64,000 bases of DNA from Pseudorhodobacter aquimaris. Lineage in GTDB: Bacteria; Pseudomonadota; Alphaproteobacteria; Rhodobacterales; Rhodobacteraceae. Below, in pieces: positions 1-6,653 of the stretch. Location: NCBI RefSeq assembly GCF_001202025.1, contig NZ_LGHS01000069.1:1-64000 (forward strand), written 5' to 3'. Numbering within the stretch: the stretch's first letter is position 1; every line of letters begins with the position of its first letter. The translations under genes were made by a program, and so were the position numbers. The notes beneath the pieces were generated by a model that saw only the letters and a program-made list of their open reading frames with translations, had not been told where the DNA came from and did not search any database.

Positions 1-582
1 GCATACAAGGACCTCTCTGGCTTCGACTTTGCCGCCAGTGAAATCCGTGAAGCCTTGGTTCGCCAGTTGCATCGCTGCGAGTTCATGGATGGGACCGAAA
101 ACGTAGTGCTGATCGGGGGCCCAGGAACCGGGAAATCGCATGTCGCTACCGCTCTTGGCATCCAAGCGATCGAACATCGCCGTAAACGCGTCCGCGTCTT
201 CTCAACGGTTGAGTTGGTCAATGCGCTGGAGCAGGAAAAAGCCCAAGGCAAGGCCGGAAAGATCGCTGAGGCGTTGGTGAAAACCGACTTGGTGATCCTG
301 GATGAGCTGGGATATCTGCCGTTCAGCGCTTCGGGAGGCGCGTTGTTGTTCCACCTTCTCAGTAAACTCTACGAGCGCACCAGCGTCGTCATCACCACGA
401 ACTTGAGCTTCAGCGAATGGGCCAGCGTGTTCGGCGATGCGAAAATGACCACCGCGCTACTCGACCGCCTAACCCACCGCTGCCACATCCTTGAGACAGG
501 TAATGACAGCTATCGGTTCAAGGCCAGCTCTGAGACAGCGAAAAAGAAACGAAAGGAGACAGCAGCATTGACGCCATCATGA
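1..582 (+). CDS. istB: IS21-family helper ATPase IstB, 5' end missing
   Basis: This is the C-terminal 193 residues of an IstB protein, the AAA+ ATPase that assists the IstA transposase of IS21-family elements. The open frame runs in from the left edge, so about 50 residues and the whole istA gene lie outside the window. A Walker A motif GGPGTGKS is at visible residues 39-46 and a Walker B region LVILDE near 97-103, followed by GYLPF, which is typical of IstB/DnaC-like ATPases. The tail is basic and Lys-rich. Family identity is clear from the motifs. The first in-frame alternative start inside the window (TTG at 55) is not the true start because the frame stays open upstream. Confidence 0.93.
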   Translation, partial: AYKDLSGFDFAASEIREALVRQLHRCEFMDGTENVVLIGGPGTGKSHVATALGIQAIEHRRKRVRVFSTVELVNALEQEKAQGKAGKIAEALVKTDLVILDELGYLPFSASGGALLFHLLSKLYERTSVVITTNLSFSEWASVFGDAKMTTALLDRLTHRCHILETGNDSYRFKASSETAKKKRKETAALTPS

Positions 583-655
583 CGCAAAGAACATAACAGC
601 TGGGTGGGTCAAGTCTCGGTGACAATGCCGGGTCAGTTCTCAGTGACAATCAACA
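583..655. mobile_element. Right terminus of the IS21-family element
   Basis: Two related copies of a terminal repeat lie just after istB: GGGTCAAGTCTCGGTGACAAT at 606-626 and a near copy at 630-650 (GGGTCAGTTCTCAGTGACAAT differs at three bases). Read from the other strand the end begins TGTTGATTGTCACTGA, the 5'-TG start expected of IS21-type ends, which puts the outer edge at about 655. Multiple short terminal repeats are a known mark of this family. The left end and the target duplication are outside the window, so the exact boundary is an inference. Confidence 0.75.
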
Positions 656-954
656 GTCATGGATTTTTTAAGTAGCCTCTTCGCCTTCCGGCACCTCGTC
701 AGTGCCTGCTCGAGATGACCGACGCCGTAATCGTTGCCAGTGTCGCAAAAGAGGGGGTCTTCAAACCAATTGAACAGAAACACCCCTGGTGTCAGTCGGC
801 TATCCGCATCGAGGTCCATGTATGTCCACGTTTCCAGACAGTCCGCGATCCTCTCGAGCATCCTCACGTAATAGTATTCGGGGTTGTCTTCGTTGAAGGG
901 AGACAGTCGCGGATCAAGACCCGGATAGAGATATTCAGCACTGCGAGGCCACAT
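640..954 (-). pseudogene. Small unknown acidic protein, 3' end replaced by the IS
   Basis: No family was recognised. The reading frame gives about 104 residues from the ATG at 954 (MWPRSAEYLY), rich in Asp, Glu and aromatic residues, with the segment EYYYVRMLERIADCLETW likely helical. A longer start at 981 would overlap the integrase by 47 bases; the start at 954 overlaps it by 20. The last five codons (Val-Asp-Cys-His-stop) lie inside the IS21 terminus that begins at 655, so the native C-terminus has been lost or changed by the insertion. It lies directly downstream of the integrase on the same strand and probably belonged to the same island. Confidence 0.55.
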
Positions 955-2110
955 GGGAGCACCACCTTTCCATGAGTTCACGTCGTTTCTGGAGAAGGTC
1001 CGAGCGGGCGTATGCCCGCTCGACTTCGTTCCCGACCTTGTGGCCGAGGCTCATTTCTGCCACCTCACGGGGCACATTTGCCTCTTCAGAAGCCCAGTCC
1101 CTGAACGTCGAGCGAAAACCGTGGACGGTGATGTTGTCCGTCTGCATGCGCCGCAGCAGCATGAGCATCGACATGTTGGATAGCGGTTTGTGTCGCTTCT
1201 GCCCTTCGAAGACGCAATCCGACCGCAGCGCCTTCAGTGGCTCCACCACTGCAATCATCTGCTCAGTTAGGGGAACCCGGTGCTCAGCCCCGGTCTTGGT
1301 CCGATCCTCCGGAATCGTCCAAACGAGCTGTTCGAAATCAAACTCCTCCCAAGTCGCCTGGAGAACCTCACTGGTCCGGCAGCCGGTCAAGCAGGTCATT
1401 GCCAAAGCCTTGGCGGCAGTACCTGGCTGTTGAGTGACCGCGGCAAAGAAGGGCGGCACGTCACGCCAGTGCATGGCGCTGTGATGCTTCACCTTGGCCT
1501 TGACGCGAGGTAGGACACGCCCATCCATGACGACCGCAACGGGGTTCTCGCCTTCTCGGTGACCCCGTGAGCGGGCGACATCGAGAACAGCTTTCATCCG
1601 CTGCGCCACGCGCCGAGCGGTCTCGTGCTTGACGGTCCAGATAGGGGACAGCACCTGCAGGACTTCGGGTTGCCCGATGTCCGAAACCGGCATCCTGCCT
1701 ATTTTCGGGAAAGCATATTCAGCCAGCGTATTGATCCACTGCTGGGCATGCTTGGGGTTCTTCCAGGTGGGGAGCCGCTCGACGTGAACTGTGCGGGCGA
1801 CTTCTTCGAAGCACGGTATCACGACATCTTGGTTAAACTTGGGGTTCAGACCTTGCCGTGCAAGCCTGCGATACTCGAGAGCTCGATCTCTGGCGATGTT
1901 CAGCGTGACGACATCCGCGCCGCCTAGTCCGAAGTCAGTGCGCAGGGGCTTGCCCATGCGATTGCGTTGTCCCTTCACGGTCACGCGCACGATCCAACGT
2001 CGTGCACCGGAAGGATCAACTATTAGGTAGAGTCCATTGCCGTCACCATGACGGCCCGGACCAAGCGAGCGGACGAGATTCCTCGTCAGCCGACCGGTGC
2101 TGTAGGCCAT
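935..2110 (-). CDS. P4-type tyrosine recombinase (island integrase)
   Basis: A 391-residue phage-type integrase that would catalyse site-specific integration and excision of a genomic island. The N-terminus (residues 17-43, GRHGDGNGLYLIVDPSG) is the DUF4102/arm-binding domain of P4-like integrases. The catalytic domain is complete: Arg245 (CRTSEVL), Lys272, His330 and Arg333 (HGFRSTFRDW), His357 (LGHKV) and the nucleophile Tyr367 (AYARSDLL). It reads away from tRNA-Ser(GCU), whose 3' end is about 150 bases behind the start codon. This is the usual layout when the tRNA 3' end is the attachment site and the island lies on the integrase side, here to the left. Confidence 0.95.
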   Translation of the reverse strand: MAYSTGRLTRNLVRSLGPGRHGDGNGLYLIVDPSGARRWIVRVTVKGQRNRMGKPLRTDFGLGGADVVTLNIARDRALEYRRLARQGLNPKFNQDVVIPCFEEVARTVHVERLPTWKNPKHAQQWINTLAEYAFPKIGRMPVSDIGQPEVLQVLSPIWTVKHETARRVAQRMKAVLDVARSRGHREGENPVAVVMDGRVLPRVKAKVKHHSAMHWRDVPPFFAAVTQQPGTAAKALAMTCLTGCRTSEVLQATWEEFDFEQLVWTIPEDRTKTGAEHRVPLTEQMIAVVEPLKALRSDCVFEGQKRHKPLSNMSMLMLLRRMQTDNITVHGFRSTFRDWASEEANVPREVAEMSLGHKVGNEVERAYARSDLLQKRRELMERWCSHVASQC

Positions 2111-2258
2111 GCCTATACCTCGTTTTATACCACGGAATGAACAGCACCGAGCAAAAGCGAATTGAGGCGATCAGTATCGAAGCGAGGCGGGGTGGTGCGT
2201 AAGTTCAATACCTTAGAGGGTAGAACAGCACTGTATGCCAATCAACCAAAATGGTGGG
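2111..2258. other. Predicted attachment-site junction between tRNA-Ser and integrase
   Basis: This gap joins the tRNA 3' end to the integrase start. An island that inserts at the tRNA 3' end would leave a direct repeat of roughly the T-arm and acceptor sequence at its far end. No second copy of that sequence was seen elsewhere in the window, which fits the far end lying to the left of base 1. The integrase promoter should also be here; no clear -35/-10 pair was recognised. Confidence 0.4.
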
Positions 2259-2348
2259 TGGCGGAGACGAAGGGATTCGAACCCTCGAGACCCTTCCGGG
2301 CCTACTCCCTTAGCAGGGGAGCGCCTTCGACCACTCGGCCACGTCTCC
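2259..2348 (-). tRNA. tRNA-Ser(GCU)
   Basis: The minus strand folds as a long-variable-arm tRNA. The acceptor stem GGAGACG pairs with CGTCTCC, the anticodon loop CTGCTAA sits between stems CTCCC and GGGAG, and the T-loop core is GGTTCGAATCC. The anticodon GCT is at 2312-2314, which reads the Ser codons AGC and AGU. The extended variable arm (TAGGCCCGGAAGGGTCTC) is typical of serine tRNAs. CCA is encoded (2259-2261). The integrase beside its 3' end marks it as an integration target. Confidence 0.97.
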
Positions 2349-3256
2349 ACTGACGCGTATAGCCAACTAACCGTAGGGGTTACAAGACGAAAGTTCCCGT
2401 TTTTGAAATTTTCCTGCTTGAAGAAGAACCGCTCAAAGTGATGCCCCCGAGGCGCTGAAGCGCGCATCGGATTTGGAAAATATTTGGGCAATTATCTTTA
2501 AAGCCAAAGCGCTTTTGACTCCAACTATCAGGGGTTTCAGTGACGATCCCTTCTGGTGTTTTGAGTTGCAGCCTTATGCACAGCGCCGACCAGTATCCAA
2601 CAGGCTAGTCAAGTAAATATCCGGCGTGGCCGCCAATATAATGCGGTTGCGCGTATCGACGTGGCACGCCTGCGGCCCGGGCCGTTGCCAGAAAGCGGCG
2701 GGCAGCGGCACACATCGACACAACCTACGGGCAGGTTTTGCCTGTTTCGACTGCGAGGCGTGGTTATAGGCTGCCTTACCATCACGCCTATCGGACAGGG
2801 TCGGATTGATCCAAGCATGCTGGCCGATACCATTGACTGCCATGTGTTAGGCAAACGATCTTTGTACCCACTTTAAACTGTTATCCTGGGGTTGGACAAC
2901 ACCGTCGCAACCGGTTGCGAAAACCAACTCTTCGCTAGATCATACACAGGCGGCCGCACCGACGATGCCGGAGGGTTTTTACGACGCAGCCGATGCGATA
3001 TGGCAAATAGCATCGGGTCTGGCGTGTAAACGTCGCGCCCGATCTATTCGCCAACATAATCCGTTCACCAGAGCATCTTTCCTTGCAGTCTTTCCAAAGG
3101 CATGTTCTGTGGAAAAGCTTACACTTATTGGCGGCAGGCGGGCGCACAGATTGCTTCAGCAACAGGCGGGTGACACGTTCTTATATATTGGCTTATATGT
3201 TGGCGACAACGCCTTGGCGGATAGTGGCTTCCCGTGGATCTCCGATTGTTCTGACA
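2349..3256. other. Gene-poor gap with one strong palindrome
   Basis: About 900 bases without a convincing gene. Open frames here are short, lack ribosome-binding sites and look like chance translations. The only ordered structure seen is a 16-base perfect palindrome at 2905-2920. The last part probably carries the promoter of the xdhC-like gene. The region may be decayed sequence next to the island. Confidence 0.5.
2905..2920. promoter_or_regulatory. 16-bp perfect palindrome, LacI-operator-like
   Basis: TCGCAACCGGTTGCGA is a perfect palindrome with a central CG, the shape of many LacI/GalR-family operators. Weaker outer arms GTTGG (2891-2895) and CCAAC (2924-2928) flank it. No LacI-type gene lies nearby in the window, so a regulator is an inference only. 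Confidence 0.4.
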
Positions 3257-4174
3257 ATGTGTAAAACCTCGGTCAACCCGATCTTCAACCTTGCGCGACG
3301 CAGGTTTCGCGGCGTCCTCGCTTTGGTCACAGCAACAGCCGGGCCGTCCTACCGGGCCGTCGGGGCAAGCATGATTTTCACAGAAGACGGACTTCGCATC
3401 GGAAGCCTGTCCTCGGGCTGCATCGAAAACGACCTTGCGCTTCATGCGGCTGAGGTGCGCACATCCGGCAACGCGAAAACCATAACTTACGGCGCTGGAT
3501 CTCCATATGTTGACATTCAGTTGCCCTGCGGCGGCGCGTTGGAAATCTTGCTGATCGCGCAGCCCAGCGAAACAGAACTTGACCTTATTCTCGACGTGCT
3601 GCGGAAACGGACAGCCACAAAGATCACCATTTCCAAACGCACCGGCTCTATGCTGCTGTCCACCGCAGACGAAACCATCGCGGATAGGGACCGTTTCAAT
3701 CTGACCCTGACACCCCCGCTGCGGTTTTGCGTGTTTGGCTCAGGCCCCGAGGCGCGGTATTTTGTCCAACTGACGCAGGTCTTGGGTTATGAGGGCCAAT
3801 TCGCCTCGCCGGATCAGGATGCCTTGTCGACATTTTCGCGGCATGGATGGGACGCGATCGCGCTTTGCACACCAGCTTGCCCCCCAGAGATACAGCTTGA
3901 CCAATACACCGCCGCCGTCTTGTTTTTCCACGATCATGAATGGGAAGCGCCGCTGTTGAGGAATATCTTGCGAAGCGATGCCTTTTATATCGGAGCCCAA
4001 GGCAGCAAGGCCGCCAGCAAAGCACGCTTATTGGAGCTTGAGGCCATGGGGGTCAGCGCGCAGCAGCAAAAGCGCATTGTCGGGCCGGTCGGGCTGATAC
4101 CGTCCACGCGTGATCCCCAAACGCTTGCGGTTTCCGTTCTTGCCGAAATACTGCACAAAGCACAGACAGCATAG
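3257..4174 (+). CDS. XdhC/CoxI-family molybdenum-cofactor chaperone
   Basis: XdhC-family proteins bind molybdenum cofactor and help its sulfuration and insertion into xanthine dehydrogenase or CO dehydrogenase-type enzymes. From the ATG at 3257 the protein is 305 residues. The N-terminal XdhC_CoxI domain has the conserved GASMIF segment, SSGCIENDL with the key Cys, and a PCGG motif. The C-terminal Rossmann-like XdhC_C domain begins with RFCVFGSGPEARYF and contains YIGAQGSKAAS. The open frame extends upstream to 3083, but the added residues do not resemble the family and the 3257 start gives the normal N-terminal length. No molybdenum hydroxylase genes are adjacent. It converges on the permease gene at 4197. 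Confidence 0.8.
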   Translation: MCKTSVNPIFNLARRRFRGVLALVTATAGPSYRAVGASMIFTEDGLRIGSLSSGCIENDLALHAAEVRTSGNAKTITYGAGSPYVDIQLPCGGALEILLIAQPSETELDLILDVLRKRTATKITISKRTGSMLLSTADETIADRDRFNLTLTPPLRFCVFGSGPEARYFVQLTQVLGYEGQFASPDQDALSTFSRHGWDAIALCTPACPPEIQLDQYTAAVLFFHDHEWEAPLLRNILRSDAFYIGAQGSKAASKARLLELEAMGVSAQQQKRIVGPVGLIPSTRDPQTLAVSVLAEILHKAQTA

Positions 4175-4196
4175 GGGCAAGCCAACCCAGACCAAA

Positions 4197-5312
4197 TCAG
4201 GACATAGTGCCGGTTTCGTCAGAGCTGTCGCCCAGAAAGCGGCTTACGGTGCGCAGGGACTGGGTCTCATCACATGCGATCTTGATAACGATCAGGATCG
4301 GCAGGGCCACAACCATGCCCATCACCGACCAGATCCACGCGAAAAACGCCACCGCCATAAAGACAACGGTCGTATTCAGGCGCATCCGGCGCGAAATCAG
4401 CAAGGGCGTCACCAGTTGCCCCTCAAACGACGTAAGCACCATATAGGTTACAAAAACACCGACCGCAGACCAAGTGCCGTCCAGACTGATGAACGCGACC
4501 GCACCGGCAATCGCTGCGCCCAAAAGGCCACCTAGGAATGGAACAAAATTCAACCCGAAGGCCACAAACCCAAAAACCACAGCCCCCGGCAAGCCCCATA
4601 AGAACATCGCCGACCCAACCGCGACCCCCAGCCCGAAATTGATCAGGGTAATACCGCCAAGATAATATCCAAGGCGATCCTCGATCGCATAGACCACTGC
4701 AACCGCCCGTCGCTTTTCGCCGAACCGTTCAAAGCTCTGAACGGTTTTGATCAAAAACATATCCCCCGAGGCAACCAAAAAAAACAGCAAGATAAGCGCG
4801 AATAATATCCGGCTGAGATAGCCGGGCGCCAAGCTGAAAAGAGTGGCCATCAGCCCGCTACCAGAGACCACCTCAACCTCGACCCGCTCAGAGCCTTGAT
4901 CATCCATGATGCTTTCGGCCGCGACGGTTGCATCATTGATCGCCTCCAGCGTACCGCCAGAATTGGCAAGCTTTTGTTTGATCTGCTCCATCAGCCAAGG
5001 CAGATCCTCGATGAATTGTGCCGTTGGCGCGCTTAGCTGGACCAGCAGCAGGCCGATCAACACGGCAAGCACGGTTGTGAAGAGTATCGCAGAGATGAAA
5101 GGCGGAATACCGATGCGCTGCAACCAGCGCCGAGGGCGGTTCAACACGAAAAAACCCAGAAAGGCCGCCGTCACAGGTATCAGAAAGTCGCCAGCCCAAA
5201 CCAGCGTCTGTAGCAACATGATAAGGAAAATGCCGATAATAGCGAACCCTACCGGCCCGTAAGGCCGGACCACCGGGGTAGTCTCGGCCGGGTCGGCGTT
5301 TTTCTCAACCAT
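4197..5312 (-). CDS. AI-2E family permease
   Basis: A 371-residue inner-membrane protein of the AI-2E (PerM-like) family. Members form about eight transmembrane helices; substrates are diverse and mostly unknown, and the family name does not prove autoinducer-2 transport. Visible membrane segments include residues 21-40 (GFAIIGIFLIMLLQTLVWAG), a helix pair near 75-95, and the conserved C-terminal block GLLGAAIAGAVAF followed by EGQLVTPLLISRRMRLNTTVVF, a family hallmark. The N-terminus is a short polar tail. A second family member is encoded at 24630-25715. The 22-residue membrane microprotein at 5457-5525 lies upstream on the same strand. Confidence 0.9.
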   Translation of the reverse strand: MVEKNADPAETTPVVRPYGPVGFAIIGIFLIMLLQTLVWAGDFLIPVTAAFLGFFVLNRPRRWLQRIGIPPFISAILFTTVLAVLIGLLLVQLSAPTAQFIEDLPWLMEQIKQKLANSGGTLEAINDATVAAESIMDDQGSERVEVEVVSGSGLMATLFSLAPGYLSRILFALILLFFLVASGDMFLIKTVQSFERFGEKRRAVAVVYAIEDRLGYYLGGITLINFGLGVAVGSAMFLWGLPGAVVFGFVAFGLNFVPFLGGLLGAAIAGAVAFISLDGTWSAVGVFVTYMVLTSFEGQLVTPLLISRRMRLNTTVVFMAVAFFAWIWSVMGMVVALPILIVIKIACDETQSLRTVSRFLGDSSDETGTMS

Positions 5313-5395
5313 TCAATGGGCTCCTGTCTGGTTCATGGCAAGGCCCGTGACGGTGCCACCCATAAAGGCATCCACCCAGCATCATATGCGCCAAG

Positions 5396-5409
5396 CGATT
5401 GGTCAATCG
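5396..5409. promoter_or_regulatory. Palindrome upstream of the AI-2E permease
   Basis: CGATTG-GT-CAATCG is a perfect 6-bp inverted repeat with a 2-base spacer. It lies in the 144-base gap between the microprotein stop and the permease start, so it could be an operator or a small hairpin. The spacing does not match an FNR box. Confidence 0.3.
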
Positions 5410-5456
5410 GCAATCTTACACCCCTCAGCTGGCAATGCAGTTATTCGCACCACCAA

Positions 5457-5525
5457 TCAAAAGACGAAACTGATAATCGCACCGACCACAACAACAACAC
5501 CAACGATGTAAAAAATATTATGCAT
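5457..5525 (-). CDS. 22-residue single-helix membrane microprotein
   Basis: The frame reads MHNIFYIVGVVVVVGAII, then Ser-Phe-Val-Phe and stop. It is almost entirely hydrophobic, so a single transmembrane helix is predicted. A good ribosome-binding site (AAAAGGAAAC, about 4 bases before the ATG at 5525) supports translation. It lies 144 bases upstream of the AI-2E-family permease on the same strand and could be cotranscribed. No function is known to me. It is too short for ordinary gene callers. Confidence 0.6.
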   Translation of the reverse strand: MHNIFYIVGVVVVVGAIISFVF

Positions 5526-5684
5526 GATTGTTTCCTTTTCAAATGGGCACGGCCTTAGGCCGTCCTACCGTAAAGCAAACGCCAGCCGTGCCGTCTGGTT
5601 CCCTCAGGCACCACGGGTTGCTGTCCGCGCATGGCACGCTACTATGGTGCCCAACAACAAGCCCCTACTCAAGTGAGGCACATT

Positions 5685-6467
5685 ATGACCGATACGCCCA
5701 ACATAACGCGGCGACGCGCTTTATGGGCCGTCGGCGCGCTTGGCGTCGGCGCATGGGTCTACGCCGCGCCGCGTTTAGGAGCGTGGTTGCCAAGCAAACT
5801 GGCTTACCGTGACCTCGAAGGGCTGGCACCTTTTCGGGAACTGGACACTACAGGTACAGTATCGGGTGCCAACTCTATGCTCATCGGGCTTGATGGTGCG
5901 CCAACCCCTGATGCCGCCAGACGCGTGGCAGCCGCGCGCGCCGATCCCTGTACAGCGCTTTTTGGGCAAACCACGGGCACCGGCATCCCCGTTGCTTTCT
6001 TTTCGGACTTCAACTGCCCCAATTGCCGCCAGCTAGAGACAACCCTTGCCAACTATCAAACGAAGCATCCGGATGTATTGCAGATCAAACGCTTTCAGCT
6101 GCCGCTGCTTGGCGCGGCCTCTGTCACCGCAAGCAAGGCCGTTCTGGCAGCAGACCTGCAGGGCGGATACGGCGTGATGTATGAACGGCTCAAGCGCAAC
6201 CGGATGGTGACGGATCCCGACCTTGTTCACAGCTTTGCCGAGGAAATAGGCTTGGATGGCTCTCGGTTGATTGTCGATATGAACCGGCCCGAGATTGATC
6301 AGGCGCTGGATCAGGCCAAGGCCATCGCCTCGGTGTTCGGCTTTTATGGCACGCCTGCCACGGTCATTGGTCGAACGGCGTTTATGGGCGCCCTTTCCGT
6401 CACGGATGTCGCCAATATCATCGAGGCCGAACGCAAGCTGCCGCCCCTGCCCTGCCAGACGGGGTAA
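5685..6467 (+). CDS. DsbA-family thioredoxin-fold oxidoreductase, membrane-targeted
   Basis: From the ATG at 5685 (GAGG about 8 bases upstream) the protein has 260 residues. The N-terminus TRRRALWAVGALGVGAWVY is a twin-Arg-like signal or anchor, placing the enzyme on the periplasmic side. The thioredoxin-like domain has the redox motif CPNC at 111-114 after PVAFFSDFN, and a cis-Pro loop GFYGTPATVIG near the C-terminus. DsbA/DsbG-like enzymes make or reshuffle disulfides in exported proteins; the partner here is unknown. It stands alone, 186 bases before the fusion gene at 6654. The frame is open to 5631, but the upstream start has no signal-like sequence and no better ribosome site. Confidence 0.85.
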   Translation: MTDTPNITRRRALWAVGALGVGAWVYAAPRLGAWLPSKLAYRDLEGLAPFRELDTTGTVSGANSMLIGLDGAPTPDAARRVAAARADPCTALFGQTTGTGIPVAFFSDFNCPNCRQLETTLANYQTKHPDVLQIKRFQLPLLGAASVTASKAVLAADLQGGYGVMYERLKRNRMVTDPDLVHSFAEEIGLDGSRLIVDMNRPEIDQALDQAKAIASVFGFYGTPATVIGRTAFMGALSVTDVANIIEAERKLPPLPCQTG

Positions 6468-6653
6468 ACCGCCCAAAACAGCCCGATCCATCGGCAAAAA
6501 CCAGCCGATTGCCCCTGCGGAAACCGATCGCGGCGCGGGTCGTCCACATTCCATGTTAGGCTGGATATCAACACCCCGAACCGCTGGTAACGAGTATATC
6601 CCACTGATTTTTCTATCCGCCAGATGTGCCCCCTGATTTATCAAAGGTGCCTT

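Noticed and set aside
2574-2876. Several open frames of 70-90 residues in the gap after the tRNA
   Set aside because: They overlap each other on both strands, have no ribosome sites and no recognisable motifs.
4197-5312. Autoinducer-2 exporter as a function for the AI-2E permeases
   Set aside because: The family name does not establish the substrate, and no luxS or lsr-like gene is in the window.
5396-5409. CGATTGGTCAATCG as an FNR box before the first AI-2E permease
   Set aside because: The spacer is 2 bases and the half-site order does not fit TTGAY-N4-RTCAA; kept only as a palindrome.
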